38,954 nt of DNA from positions 1 to 38,954 of the forward strand of contig JAQXBV010000011.1 in the NCBI GenBank assembly GCA_029252195.1. Reading direction: 5' to 3'. This document shows, piece by piece, positions 7,670-17,127 of the stretch (positions are counted from its first letter, which is position 1; the number at the start of each line of letters is the position of its first letter). The translations under genes and the position numbers were made by a program. This stretch comes from Yoonia sp. GTDB lineage: Bacteria > Pseudomonadota > Alphaproteobacteria > Rhodobacterales > Rhodobacteraceae. The notes beneath the pieces are model-generated. The model was not told the origin of the DNA. It did no database searches and saw only the letters and a list, made by a program, of their open reading frames with translations.

Positions 7670-7728
7670 GCTAGAACAAGCTTTGCTCCGCGCGTAGATG
7701 GGAAGTGCACACAGTGGGAGCAGTGGAT

Positions 7729-8112
7729 ATGCGCATAATTGGCCTTATGGTGGTGATCGTGCTGGCCGGCATGGCTTATATTCGTCTGGTGCCCGTGAAA
7801 TATACGCTCTCTGAACTGCCAAGTGAGATCGGAGATTATCCCGTCGCGGGGGGCTTTACAGCGGTGCGAGAGCTCTCCGAAACCGTGAACGCTGCAACGG
7901 TGGAGGCTGTGATGATTGCATTTCCACGCACCGTTAAGATTGCGGAGGCTCCGCTTGTCTTTGTCACACGCAGTCGCGTGTTTGGGTTTCCTGATGTGAC
8001 GGTAGTTACCGAGGATGCGGGTCATCTGGCCGTATCTGGGAATTTGGTCTATGGGCATGGTGACTTGGGCGTGAATCGCGCACGGATACTTGCGCTGCTA
8101 TCAGCGCTTTGA
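7729..8112 (+). CDS. DUF1499 family protein
   Basis: A 127-residue protein of unknown function. An N-terminal hydrophobic segment (MRIIGLMVVIVLAGMAYI) is a membrane anchor or uncleaved signal. The rest matches the DUF1499 pattern as I recall it: FVTRSRVFGFPDVTVV, then a strand pair ending GHGDLGVNRARILALLSAL. The ATG at 7729 is chosen because GGGAG lies 8 bases upstream; GTG at 7705 in the same frame would add eight residues before the hydrophobic segment. It sits alone between the ureohydrolases and prfA, 39 bases before the prfA start, and may be co-transcribed with prfA. Confidence 0.7.
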   Translation: MRIIGLMVVIVLAGMAYIRLVPVKYTLSELPSEIGDYPVAGGFTAVRELSETVNAATVEAVMIAFPRTVKIAEAPLVFVTRSRVFGFPDVTVVTEDAGHLAVSGNLVYGHGDLGVNRARILALLSAL

Positions 8113-8151
8113 TGGCTTGACGTTACGGCAACTTTGACGCAGAGGGTAGTT

Positions 8152-9207
8152 ATGATCGCACCGGATAAAATCGCCCAGATTATTGACCGTTTCCAGTATC
8201 TGGAGGCGAAGATGGCGACCGGAGACATGGGGGCTGAAATCGCGACATTGGGTCGTGAATATGCCGAGCTGCGACCTGTCGTCGAAACAGTGACAGCCTA
8301 CCGCGACCTTGCTGATCAATTTGCCCAAGCCAAAGAGATGCTGCGCGACCCCGAGATGCGCGAACTGGCTGAGGCCGAGATACCAGAGTTGAAGGCGGCG
8401 TTAGAAGCATCCGAGCACGATGTTCAATTAGCGCTGTTGCCAAAGGATAGCGCGGATGGCCGTCCTGCGCTCTTGGAAATCCGCCCCGGTACGGGGGGCG
8501 ATGAAGCCGGGCTTTTTGCGGCTGACTTGCTGCGGATGTACCAGCGTTATGCCGAAAACCAAGGCTGGTCCTTCGAGATTTTGGAGCAAAGCCTGTCCGA
8601 GCTTGGCGGCATCAAAGAGGTCGTCGCGCGCATCGCGGGAGAGGGTGTTTTTGCTAAGTTGAAATACGAGAGCGGCGTGCACCGCGTGCAGCGTGTGCCA
8701 GAGACGGAAAGCGGCGGGCGCATTCATACGTCGGCGGCGACTGTGGCTGTGCTGCCAGAGGCCGAAGACGTCGATGTGCAGATTTCGCCCAATGACATTC
8801 GCATTGATACCATGCGTGCCTCGGGTGCGGGGGGCCAGCACGTGAACACGACCGATTCGGCTGTGCGGATCACACACCTGCCGACAGGGATCATCGTGGT
8901 CAGTGCCGAGAAGTCGCAGCACCGCAACCGCGAGATCGCGATGCAGGTTTTGAAAACCCGCCTGTTTGATCTGGAGCGCCAGCGTGTTGATGGCGAGCGC
9001 TCTGCGGACCGTAAGGCGCAAGTGGGCTCTGGCGACCGCTCAGAGCGGATCCGGACCTATAACTTCCCGCAAGGGCGGATGACCGATCACCGTATTAACC
9101 TGACGCTCTATTCCTTGTCGCAAGTAATGGGGGGCGATTTGGACGAGATCATTTCTGCTCTGCAAGCAGATGCGCAGGCCACGCTTTTGACAGAGATGGG
9201 TGCATGA
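8152..9207 (+). CDS. prfA: Peptide chain release factor 1
   Basis: The 351-residue factor that reads UAA and UAG stop codons and triggers release of the finished protein. The GGQ motif is in [13 protein letters not shown] (GGQ at 227-229). The codon-recognition region has [14 protein letters not shown], where PET (183-185) stands at the PxT position of RF1. The ATG at 8152 has AGAGGG just upstream; a TTG at 8134 is the alternative. Its last bases overlap prmC by 4 (ATGA). PrmC methylates the GGQ glutamine, so the pair is functional as well as physical. Confidence 0.97.
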   Translation: MIAPDKIAQIIDRFQYLEAKMATGDMGAEIATLGREYAELRPVVETVTAYRDLADQFAQAKEMLRDPEMRELAEAEIPELKAALEASEHDVQLALLPKDSADGRPALLEIRPGTGGDEAGLFAADLLRMYQRYAENQGWSFEILEQSLSELGGIKEVVARIAGEGVFAKLKYESGVHRVQRVPETESGGRIHTSAATVAVLPEAEDVDVQISPNDIRIDTMRASGAGGQHVNTTDSAVRITHLPTGIIVVSAEKSQHRNREIAMQVLKTRLFDLERQRVDGERSADRKAQVGSGDRSERIRTYNFPQGRMTDHRINLTLYSLSQVMGGDLDEIISALQADAQATLLTEMGA

Positions 9208-10070
9208 CAACAGGTGCGACCGGATCAGACTTGGTGCGGCAAGCCACGTTACGCCTGACAGATGCAGGGGTGCCTGACGCCGCGCGCGATGCCCGCCGCC
9301 TGTTCTCATTCGCTACGGGCACAGATGCGAGCCGTTTGGTGCTCACCCTGCCAGAACCGGTTTTCGCGGACGTCGCGAAAGCCTTTGAAGATTTGGTGGT
9401 GCGGCGCTTGGCCCGCGAGCCGATCTCGCATTTGACGGGGACACGTTCGTTTTATGGGCGCGACTTTAAGGTGACAGCCGATGTGCTCGACCCACGCCCC
9501 GAGACCGAAACGCTGATCGAAGTGGCCTTGCGGTCCAATTTCACACGGATGGTCGATCTGGGCACAGGTTCGGGCTGTATTCTCGTGACGCTTTTGGCCG
9601 AAGTCCCGCAAAGTATCGGGTTCGGCACAGATTTAAGCGGGGCGGCCCTTGAGGTGGCGCGCGACAATGCCGCGACACACGGCGTTTTGGGGCGCGCGAC
9701 ATTCGTTTATGCAGACTGGCTAGAAAGCGCGAAGGTCTCCTTTGATCTGATCGTCTCGAATCCGCCCTATATCGCGGCTGACGAGATGGCCGGTCTGTCG
9801 CCCGAGGTGGCCAATTGGGAACCGCATATGGCACTCACAGATGGGGCGGACGGACTGACCCATTATCGCAAGATTGTAGCGCAGGCTGTTGACCATTTGA
9901 TGCCAGACGGCCGTTTGATTTTCGAGATCGGGCCGACTCAGGGCGAGGCCGTTGCAGAATTAATGCGCGCTGCGGGTCTGCGCCATGTTACTGTAATTCC
10001 CGATCTGGATGGCCGTGATCGCGTCGTTAGCGCGCAAATGATTGGTTTTGATGCACAAAGACGGGCTTAA
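9204..10070 (+). CDS. prmC: Release factor glutamine N5-methyltransferase
   Basis: A 288-residue SAM-dependent enzyme that methylates the Gln of the GGQ motif in release factors. It has an N-terminal helical domain, then [10 protein letters not shown] (about 95-104), SAM motif I DLGTGSGC (118-125) and the catalytic NPPY (186-189, in [10 protein letters not shown]). Translation is coupled to prfA through the ATGA overlap at 9204-9207. Confidence 0.96.
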   Translation: MTTGATGSDLVRQATLRLTDAGVPDAARDARRLFSFATGTDASRLVLTLPEPVFADVAKAFEDLVVRRLAREPISHLTGTRSFYGRDFKVTADVLDPRPETETLIEVALRSNFTRMVDLGTGSGCILVTLLAEVPQSIGFGTDLSGAALEVARDNAATHGVLGRATFVYADWLESAKVSFDLIVSNPPYIAADEMAGLSPEVANWEPHMALTDGADGLTHYRKIVAQAVDHLMPDGRLIFEIGPTQGEAVAELMRAAGLRHVTVIPDLDGRDRVVSAQMIGFDAQRRA

Positions 10071-10276
10071 CGCGGTAAATCGCGCAAATAACGCAGTTAG
10101 GGCTTGCCCTGCGGCCTTCCAAATTGGTATTCAACTTCCATCGGACGGGTGAAACGCTTCTATTATGTGTTCCCCCGATAGTAGCCAAAACATCGCAAGG
10201 CCGATTTGAACGCTTCATATAGCGTGTCGCGGTCCTAGCGCAACGCAAGAGCCAAAGGCTTGACGAAAGCACATTC

Positions 10277-10798
10277 ATGAGATCATCAAAGTCACGGTCG
10301 CGGGGCAATAAGAACCGCAATATACGTCCTACGGGCGGCAACATTATCAACCGCGTGTTTGATAGCTCTGGTCCTGATGGCAAGGTACGCGGCACCCCTC
10401 AGCAGATCATCGAGAAATACAACCAGTTGCACCGCGACGCCGTCCTGTCTGGCGACCGTGTGGATGCCGAAAACTTTGCTCAGCACGCAGAACACTACAC
10501 CCGTTTGTTGGCGGAGGCGAACCGCGAAGTTGAGGCTAAGCGCGAGGAGCTTGAAGAGCAGAACCGCCAGCGTCAGGCCGAGCGTGACCGCGAGCGTCAG
10601 GACCGTCTGGCCGCGCAAGAGGCTGCGGCAAACGATCCTTCAAACATGGAACAGCCGAGTTTGGATGATGAGGGATCAACTTTGGTTGATACCCCTGAGG
10701 CCGCCAAGCAAGAGGCCGCGCCCAAGCCGCCGCGCAAACCGCGCCCACCCTTGCAGGCATCAGAAGATACCCCTGACACGCCAGAGGCGGCAGAATAA
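10277..10798 (+). CDS. DUF4167 domain-containing protein
   Basis: A 173-residue hydrophilic protein found across alphaproteobacteria, function unknown. The DUF4167 region is N-terminal: a basic stretch (SKSRSRGNKNRN), then NIINRVFDSSGPDGKVRGTPQQIIEKYNQL and AEHYTRLL. The middle is a charged helix rich in Arg, Glu and Gln (about 85-115, likely coiled coil). The tail is acidic and Pro-rich, so probably disordered. The basic start suggests nucleic-acid or ribosome contact, which is inference. About 200 bases separate it from prmC, and a clear terminator follows. Confidence 0.85.
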   Translation: MRSSKSRSRGNKNRNIRPTGGNIINRVFDSSGPDGKVRGTPQQIIEKYNQLHRDAVLSGDRVDAENFAQHAEHYTRLLAEANREVEAKREELEEQNRQRQAERDRERQDRLAAQEAAANDPSNMEQPSLDDEGSTLVDTPEAAKQEAAPKPPRKPRPPLQASEDTPDTPEAAE

Positions 10799-10800
10799 TG

Positions 10801-10833
10801 AAAAGCCCCTCGCGAAAGGGGGGGGCCTTTTTT
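10801..10833 (+). terminator. Rho-independent terminator after the DUF4167 gene
   Basis: AAAAGCCCC (10801-10809) pairs with GGGG(G)CC and a run of T ending at 10833. The stem is G/C rich with an A-tract on one side and a T-tract on the other, so it may serve in both directions between the convergent DUF4167 gene and rsmA. Confidence 0.7.
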
Positions 10834-10891
10834 GTAAGAACAATCTATAAAATCATGGCGAAGACATCGGTCTCTCCGGTGTCCGCAAGCG

Positions 10892-11728
10892 CTAGCCCTT
10901 CAGCGACCGCGCCAGCGCACAGAACTCTTCCAATCCAACCTGTTCGGCACGCTCTGTGGGTTTGATCCCCACGGCGTTGAGGTGGTCCTCGATTGCGGGG
11001 TCAAGCGACTTGAGCGCCGAGCGGAGCATTTTGCGCCTTTGGTTGAAGGCTGCGGCAACAACACGGTTGAGTGTCGCGGCATCGGCCTCGAACCGTGGCG
11101 CGGGCAGGGCTATGAGGTGCACAACGGCCGAGTTGACCTTGGGCGGTGGCGAAAATGCCTCTGGCGGCAGGTCCATCACGATTTTCGGGTCCGAGCGCCA
11201 TTGCGCGAGCAGGGCCAAGCGCCCGTAGGCCTTGCTGCCCGGCGTGGCGACGATGCGTTGGGCGACTTCGCGTTGGAACATCAGCGTGAGGCTGACCCAG
11301 AAGGGTGGCCATTCGGGCGGTGTCAGCCAGCGCACCAGCAGTTCGGTGCCGACGTTATAGGGCAGGTTGGCTGCGATCTTGATCGGCGCTGTGAGGTGCT
11401 CAAGCGGGTTCACGTCCAAAGCGTCGCCGTTGATCGCCTGCAAACGCCCTAGATAGGCGGCGGCGATTTCGGCCATGACTGGCATGCAGCGCGGGTCTTT
11501 TTCGATGGCGAGCACGCGGCGCGCGCCTTCAGCCAAAAGACCCCGCGTGAGGCCCCCCGGACCGGGGCCGATTTCCAGCACATCGCAGTTTTTTAAATCC
11601 CCCGCGAGACGCGCAATTTTGGAGGTCAGGTTCAAGTCGAGCAGGAAGTTCTGCCCAAGCGATTTCTTGGCCGCAAGCTCGTGGGTTGCGATCACATCGC
11701 GCAGGGGGGGCAGGTTGTCGATACTCAT
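10892..11728 (-). CDS. rsmA: 16S rRNA dimethyladenosine transferase
   Basis: A 278-residue enzyme (KsgA) that dimethylates two adjacent adenines near the 3' end of 16S rRNA during 30S assembly. Motifs are SLGQNFLLD (about 23-31), [10 protein letters not shown] (52-61, SAM binding) and the catalytic NLPYNV (121-126). The C-terminal domain has [15 protein letters not shown], typical of the family. Last gene of the lpt-surA-pdxA-rsmA chain; its ATG overlaps the pdxA stop by 4 bases. The surA-pdxA-rsmA order is widely conserved in proteobacteria. Confidence 0.96.
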   Translation of the reverse strand: MSIDNLPPLRDVIATHELAAKKSLGQNFLLDLNLTSKIARLAGDLKNCDVLEIGPGPGGLTRGLLAEGARRVLAIEKDPRCMPVMAEIAAAYLGRLQAINGDALDVNPLEHLTAPIKIAANLPYNVGTELLVRWLTPPEWPPFWVSLTLMFQREVAQRIVATPGSKAYGRLALLAQWRSDPKIVMDLPPEAFSPPPKVNSAVVHLIALPAPRFEADAATLNRVVAAAFNQRRKMLRSALKSLDPAIEDHLNAVGIKPTERAEQVGLEEFCALARSLKG

Positions 11729-12693
11729 GCCCGCGCCTTTGCCATTGTGTCGGCCATCCGAATGGCCGCGATCATCGAGGTCGCGTCGGCGATCCCTTGC
11801 CCTGCGATATCAAAAGCGGTGCCGTGATCTGGCGAGGTGCGCACAAAAGGTAGGCCAAGGGTGACGTTCACACCCCCTGAAAAATCGAGGGTCTTGATCG
11901 GGATCAGGGCCTGATCGTGATACATGCAGACGGCCACGTCATAGCGCGCACGCGCGGCGGGGTGGAACATCGTGTCGGCGGACAGCGGGCCTGATATATT
12001 CATGCCTTGGGCGCGCAGGGCATCCAAGACGGGGGTGATCATTTCGATCTCTTCCATGCCCATTTTTCCGTCTTCGCCCGCGTGTGGATTGAGGCCTGCC
12101 ACGGCGATGCGCGGGGCTTTGATCCCGAAATCGCGGCGCATGGCGGCATGGGTTATCAGGAGTGTATCGGTCAGAAGGCTGGCGGTGAGGGCTGTTGGCA
12201 CATTGGCCAGCGCCGTGTGGATTGTGACTGGCACGACGCGCAGCATGTCGGAGGCAAGCATCATCACAACGCGGTTCACCTCCGCCAAGGCGGCAAGATA
12301 TTCGGTATGCCCTGGATAGGCGAAGTTGGCGCCGTCAATCAGTGCGGCTTTGTGGATCGGGGCTGTGCAGATCGCGCGGGCCGCGCCGTTTTGGACGTAT
12401 TTGACGCCCTCGGCGATGGCGGCGATCACGCCTTTCGCATGGGCTGGGTTGGGTTTGCCTGCAATGTTTTCGCTGCCGAAATCATGGGCAAGCACCGGCA
12501 TGGCTGTGGCGTCTGCGGCCTCGCTCGGGTCTGTCACAACCTGATAGTCAGCCCCTTTTGGCAGATGTCGCGGGTCACCGATCCACAGCAAAGGGATGTC
12601 GCGCCCAAGGGCCTCCCAGGCTTGATAAGCGATCTCAGGGCCGATCCCTGCGGGCTCTCCGCAGGAGATCACGATTGGCTTTGCTACGCTCAT
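11725..12693 (-). CDS. pdxA: 4-hydroxythreonine-4-phosphate dehydrogenase
   Basis: A 322-residue enzyme of the DXP-dependent vitamin B6 pathway that oxidises 4-phosphohydroxy-L-threonine. Recognised from [14 protein letters not shown] at the N-terminus, [22 protein letters not shown] (metal-binding His region), [22 protein letters not shown] and the tail [16 protein letters not shown]. Length is normal. Both ends overlap neighbours by 4 bases (surA upstream, rsmA downstream). Confidence 0.97.
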   Translation of the reverse strand: MSVAKPIVISCGEPAGIGPEIAYQAWEALGRDIPLLWIGDPRHLPKGADYQVVTDPSEAADATAMPVLAHDFGSENIAGKPNPAHAKGVIAAIAEGVKYVQNGAARAICTAPIHKAALIDGANFAYPGHTEYLAALAEVNRVVMMLASDMLRVVPVTIHTALANVPTALTASLLTDTLLITHAAMRRDFGIKAPRIAVAGLNPHAGEDGKMGMEEIEMITPVLDALRAQGMNISGPLSADTMFHPAARARYDVAVCMYHDQALIPIKTLDFSGGVNVTLGLPFVRTSPDHGTAFDIAGQGIADATSMIAAIRMADTMAKARA

Positions 12694-13940
12694 CGGGTTG
12701 TGATCGTAGCCGCTGCGCGCAGGTCTTCCAAGAGGGCATCGGCGAAACCTGCAAGGCGTTGGCTGCGCAACTGGAGGCGCACGGCCTCTGGGTCGGCGCC
12801 TTCTGCGGCTGGGTTTTCACGCCCGCAGAGCATCAAAAACATCAGCGTTTTGCCATCAGCAGTGGTCAGATTATAAGAAACTTCACCAGCATCAAGCCTT
12901 GCCAATTCCAAGGCCACATCTTGCGGAATTTCCGCAGGTGCAACGCTTTTGCGGTCAAGAACGGTCGCGGGCAAGCCGCGTGCCTCGCCGTAAAGGTCAT
13001 CACAAGTGTCAACGCTGTCAGCCAAAGTTTGTGCGGCGCGAATTCCGGTCTCAGAGCGCCCGCCCGCAACATAGAACGTTGCATAATCTATTGATGTTGG
13101 GGCGATTTTCGGGCTGGGTACTTCGCGCACTGCACGCAATTGGAACAGTGCCACGCCGTTGGGGATGGGCAAGGGCGCTGTCACTTGACCGGGCGAAAGG
13201 CTCAGGATCAAGCTATGCAACTGAGGTGGATAGTTGGACAGGGGCAGCCAACCAAGCCTGCCGCCACTGGTCCGGCTGGGCAAAGCCGAGACTTGACGTG
13301 CTTGCGCTTCAAAGGCCGCAGTCGAGGTCAGCTGGCTGATCCGTTGGGCGGTGGCCATGGCTGCCGCCGCTTGGGGCGGAGGTGCGGCAATAATGATTTC
13401 CGACAGCAGTACTTCGATTTGGCTGCCGCCAGCACCTGCTTGCGCGAGCGCTTGGGCCACATCTGTGTCGGTGACAACAACATTTCTGTTAAAGCGTCCA
13501 CGGATAAAATCGCGCCAGCTCACGCCGACCTTCACAAAATCCCGCAGGGTGTCGGGAGCGATGCCATTGGCCCCAAGCACTTGAGTGAATTGCTCCAGCG
13601 TCAGATTGGCCCGACTTGCAAAATCGTCCATCGCCAATAGCAGGCTTTCCTCGGACAGGACCAGACCAGATCGCGACATTTCCGCCTCTTTTAGGCGGTC
13701 GTCAATCAGACCGTCGCGCGCCGCTTTGTCCAGATCACCCGGTGTGCGGAACACTTCCAGAAGCTTTCTGCGCTGGTCAAGCTCGAAGCCGGTGATCGTG
13801 CTGTCATTGACAATGATCACGGGTTGAAACGCGTTTTGTGCCAGTGCAGGGCTGCCAAGCGTTGCACCGAGTGCCAGAATGGCGCCGATCAGAGGAAATA
13901 CGCGCATATGCAGTCTCTTTCTAAGTGTCATCAGGGTCAT
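12690..13940 (-). CDS. surA: Periplasmic peptidyl-prolyl isomerase / outer-membrane protein chaperone SurA
   Basis: A periplasmic chaperone for outer-membrane proteins, LptD among them. A signal peptide is visible, with a hydrophobic core LIGAILALGATLG and probable cleavage after SPALAQ. The SurA N-terminal domain follows (VNDSTITGFELDQRRKLLE), with a single parvulin-like domain in the second half (SGGRLGWLPLSNYPPQL, then PLPIPNGVALFQL); E. coli SurA has two. I chose ATG at 13940 because it gives an ATGA overlap with lptD, matching its neighbours. An ATG at 13907 (MRVFPLIG) with a purine-rich site upstream is a good alternative. A second copy of the isomerase domain is not seen. It lies directly after lptD, its likely client. 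Confidence 0.85.
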   Translation of the reverse strand: MTLMTLRKRLHMRVFPLIGAILALGATLGSPALAQNAFQPVIIVNDSTITGFELDQRRKLLEVFRTPGDLDKAARDGLIDDRLKEAEMSRSGLVLSEESLLLAMDDFASRANLTLEQFTQVLGANGIAPDTLRDFVKVGVSWRDFIRGRFNRNVVVTDTDVAQALAQAGAGGSQIEVLLSEIIIAAPPPQAAAAMATAQRISQLTSTAAFEAQARQVSALPSRTSGGRLGWLPLSNYPPQLHSLILSLSPGQVTAPLPIPNGVALFQLRAVREVPSPKIAPTSIDYATFYVAGGRSETGIRAAQTLADSVDTCDDLYGEARGLPATVLDRKSVAPAEIPQDVALELARLDAGEVSYNLTTADGKTLMFLMLCGRENPAAEGADPEAVRLQLRSQRLAGFADALLEDLRAAATITTR

Positions 13941-16033
13941 TGCGAACAATCAGCCTTTGGTGCGGCGCCACTGCGCCCGGTCGAAAATCCGTTTAGGGAT
14001 ACCGATACCCCATAGCTGGTCGATGGATCAACCGTCGTTGATGAAGTGTAGCGTCGCGCAGCCGACAGCGCCACTGTCACGCATTCATTGCGGTACTGAG
14101 CGCCCGCTTCGGCGCGGGCGGGCTGTCCGCTTGCCAGATCGTAGCGGGTGCCGAGGTTGACCGTCCAGTTTGGGGATAGGGCCAGCGTGGTATCGACAGT
14201 AAATTCGGACACTTCTTCGGGGCGGCTTTCGGTCGAATCCGCAGCCTGCCAGATATAGGCCGCATCAAGCCCGACCCAATCGTTGTCCCATGAAAGGCGC
14301 GAGGAGGCGCGGGTCAGCTCTGCGTTATCATCAAACAAGGTGCGCCCGTCAAAGCGAATGCCCGTTGCGGTCGAAAACTGCCCCGCCAAAAGCCAGTCAG
14401 AGCGCGTTCCGTCCAGCCCCGAAGAGGCGTTAAAGGCGCTGTCGGCGCTGTCGCGGTAGACCCGTCCAAAGGTCAGTGTCGAGTTACTGCCGCCCGCACC
14501 GAGCCGCGTCCAGCGGACCCCCAGTGCCATCCGTGCGCCGGTTTCAATCGCATCATCACCCGCAAAGCGCGAGACCGCCAGAAGGTTGGCTTGGTCCAGT
14601 TCCGTGCGCGTGCTGTCTTCGTTGGGCACATCCGCACCAAAGCTGTCAGACCAAGCCAGCGCCACGGCGGGCTCGATCAGATGTTGCGTACCGGACGATG
14701 TGGTGACAGCCAACGGATAGCGCAGCGTGAGCCCGAAATGCGGCAGGTTGCGGATCCCGTTTGATGCGTAATTGCTATCGTCCAGAATGTTGTAATAGTC
14801 GGACCGCAATCCTGCTTCGGCCTGCATCACGATCCCGCTTGTGCTAATCCAGTCGCGCTGCCAGTTCGCTTGTAGCCCGAACCGCGACACATCGCGCCCT
14901 GCAATCCCGTTAACGGAACTAGAGCGGTAGGCCGTATCTGCAGAAGTTTCGAGTGTCAGCGCGCCACCTGCGAATTGCGGCAACCTGCGCTTATAGCTGA
15001 TATTGCCCACAATCGGTGGCAAAGAGGCATTGGCCTCATCGGCCCGCAAGGTTTGGTAATAGGTGATATCAGACCGCGTCAGATCAAAGTTGCGTACCCG
15101 CACGAGGCTGGCACCACTCTCAAGGCGGTCTTTCTCGGAGTAGCCGTAGTCGAGCAGATAGGCATTGTCGCTGACCGCTTCGGCGTTGAAGTTGAGCGTA
15201 TAGTTCCCGTCAAGTTCGAACGCACCAGAGGCAAAGACATAAGAGCGCAGGTCGGGGTTGAGCACGTCGTCACTGATGGCCGCATCGATGGTGATGTCAC
15301 CAGTCAAGAAGGCTTGGCGGTAGCGTGCCTCAAGCGTGCTGGTCTTGGCGGCCAGATAGGGGGTGAGCCTGAGATCACGGCTCTCACCCAAGGTGACGAA
15401 ATAGGGGATCTTGATCCCCGTTCCCAATTGGTCGGTCGTGCGCAGACGCGGGATCAAGAGGCCAGTCGCGCGGTCTTTGGTTGGGTCGGGCAGGCGCATT
15501 TTAGGCAGCCAGAACACAGGCACGCCGCGGATCAGGAGCTGTGTATTGGTGAAGTAGAGCTGTTGCGCCTCTTGATCGTGCACAACGGTCTCTGCCCTGA
15601 TCTGCCATAGAGGCGCGCGGGTGCCGCAGACTTGGCATGAGGTGACGGCGACCTTGTATAGCTGGGAATAGCGTCCCTCTGCGCGGTCGATTTGCGTTGC
15701 GGCCAATTGCAGTTGTTGGTCGAGCACCAAACGCGCCCCGCGCAGGATGCCGCTTTCGAGCTTGGGATCAAGGGTCGCTTGATCCGCGCTTAAAATCGTG
15801 CCGTCGCTGGTCTGAATGAAAATAGGACCTGTGATGATGAGCCGGTCCGTCGTCTGGTCAAACACGATTTGCGCCGCCGAAAGCCGCGTGCCGTCGTAGA
15901 ACACCTCGATATTGCCAGTCGCTACCAGTTGGCTGCTGCCCACAATCGAGATATCGTCGGCCACGAGGGTCGCCGCACTCTGGGCAGAAAGTGTCGCGGG
16001 CAAAAGCAGCAGGAAAGCAAACAGGAAGCGCAT
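13937..16033 (-). CDS. lptD: LPS-assembly outer-membrane protein LptD
   Basis: A 698-residue outer-membrane protein that inserts lipopolysaccharide into the outer leaflet. A signal peptide (MRFLFAFLLLLPATLSA) is followed by an OstA-like N-terminal domain with repeated strands (VADDISIVG, GNIEVFYDG), then a long C-terminal beta barrel (LPS_assembly_C). There are exactly four cysteines: a CQVC pair at the N-terminal side, one in NECVTV and one in ADCSQ near the end. That fits the disulfides known to join LptD's N-terminal domain to its barrel in E. coli. Its ATG overlaps the lptG stop by one base (TGATG). Confidence 0.93.
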   Translation of the reverse strand: MRFLFAFLLLLPATLSAQSAATLVADDISIVGSSQLVATGNIEVFYDGTRLSAAQIVFDQTTDRLIITGPIFIQTSDGTILSADQATLDPKLESGILRGARLVLDQQLQLAATQIDRAEGRYSQLYKVAVTSCQVCGTRAPLWQIRAETVVHDQEAQQLYFTNTQLLIRGVPVFWLPKMRLPDPTKDRATGLLIPRLRTTDQLGTGIKIPYFVTLGESRDLRLTPYLAAKTSTLEARYRQAFLTGDITIDAAISDDVLNPDLRSYVFASGAFELDGNYTLNFNAEAVSDNAYLLDYGYSEKDRLESGASLVRVRNFDLTRSDITYYQTLRADEANASLPPIVGNISYKRRLPQFAGGALTLETSADTAYRSSSVNGIAGRDVSRFGLQANWQRDWISTSGIVMQAEAGLRSDYYNILDDSNYASNGIRNLPHFGLTLRYPLAVTTSSGTQHLIEPAVALAWSDSFGADVPNEDSTRTELDQANLLAVSRFAGDDAIETGARMALGVRWTRLGAGGSNSTLTFGRVYRDSADSAFNASSGLDGTRSDWLLAGQFSTATGIRFDGRTLFDDNAELTRASSRLSWDNDWVGLDAAYIWQAADSTESRPEEVSEFTVDTTLALSPNWTVNLGTRYDLASGQPARAEAGAQYRNECVTVALSAARRYTSSTTVDPSTSYGVSVSLNGFSTGRSGAAPKADCSQ

Positions 16034-17127
16034 CAGCCGTCCTCATTGTGAAGGAGAATACCAAGCGACAGGCCAATGGCCGCGAGCGGTGGTGCCCAAG
16101 CGGCGAGGATGGCGGGCAACTGCCCGTTTTCGCCTAAAACTTGCGCGAAATTTCGCAAAAAGTAGATCGCGAAGGACAGCAGGATTGCATATAGCACCAT
16201 CAGTCCGGTCCGCCCGCCGCGCTGGTGGCGCAGGGTAAAACTCGCACCGATCAGCACCATCGCGACCAGAAACACGGGCAAAGCCAGCTCCATTTGCATC
16301 CAGACCTCGTGGCGCTGCGCCGAGAATCCGGCGGTTTTGAGCTTTTGGATAAAGTCCGGCAAATCCCAGATCGGGATCGATGAGGGGGTGCCAAAGCTGT
16401 CGCGGATTTCATCCGCAGTCAGGGTCGATGGAATCGAGAGCGTCTCGAAGGTGTCCGCGCTGGCCTCGGCATTGATGACATTGCTCAAAGGCCAGCTTTT
16501 GACGTTATAGGCCAGCCATTCTCCGTTGCTGAGCACCGCGCGCTCTGCCTCGACCCGACGCACAGGGCCGCTTTCGGTGGAAAACGTGAGAAACGTCACT
16601 TGCGAGAGGGCTGTGCCGTCAAGGTTGGCACTCTGTGCACGGATGACCGTCTGCCGCTCTGGATTTCCCTGCCGCAGCCAAAGCCCTGAAGACCCCAGCG
16701 CCAATACCGAGCTTTGGCCCAAAAGCGCATCGCTGCGGGCCTCGTATTGCTTGGATGTTGCCGCGACGATCGGGTTCATCGCGCCCACTGCCATAATCCC
16801 AAAGCTGAACGCGACGAGGAGGGGGGCGACCAAACTCAAAAGCGCGGATCGCCCAGCGGCCCGTGTGACCACCAACTCTGACGAGCGGGCCAAGCCCAAA
16901 AAGAGCGCGATGGTGGCCAGGATCATGATAAGCGGCAGGATATCATACATCCCCGTCGGCACCTTCAGCAGGGTCAGCGTCAGCACGTCTTGGAATGAGG
17001 CGTCAACGCTGCCCAGCCTGCGCAATTGCTCGACGACCTCGATGAACGACAAGATCACAAAGAATATAAAGAAGACCCCCAACAGGGTTTTGGCAAAACG
17101 ATACGCGAAGTAGCGGTGCAAGATCAT
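16033..17127 (-). CDS. lptG: LPS export ABC transporter permease LptG
   Basis: A 364-residue inner-membrane subunit of the LptB2FG complex, which extracts LPS for transport across the periplasm. It has the YjgP/YjgQ fold: a first helix in LHRYFAYRFAKTLLGVFF, two more helices before about residue 110, a periplasmic domain in the middle, and three helices at the C-terminus. Neighbours lptF (4-base overlap) and lptD (1-base overlap) confirm the role. The F/G assignment rests on gene order and this N-terminus, as the two paralogues are similar. LptB is not in the window. Confidence 0.9.
   Translation of the reverse strand: MILHRYFAYRFAKTLLGVFFIFFVILSFIEVVEQLRRLGSVDASFQDVLTLTLLKVPTGMYDILPLIMILATIALFLGLARSSELVVTRAAGRSALLSLVAPLLVAFSFGIMAVGAMNPIVAATSKQYEARSDALLGQSSVLALGSSGLWLRQGNPERQTVIRAQSANLDGTALSQVTFLTFSTESGPVRRVEAERAVLSNGEWLAYNVKSWPLSNVINAEASADTFETLSIPSTLTADEIRDSFGTPSSIPIWDLPDFIQKLKTAGFSAQRHEVWMQMELALPVFLVAMVLIGASFTLRHQRGGRTGLMVLYAILLSFAIYFLRNFAQVLGENGQLPAILAAWAPPLAAIGLSLGILLHNEDG

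Noticed and set aside
10071-10276. Promoter or small RNA in the gap between prmC and the DUF4167 gene
   Set aside because: Only a short AGGGC-TT-GCCCT inverted repeat near 10098-10109 and scattered TTG-like boxes were seen, not enough to call a feature.
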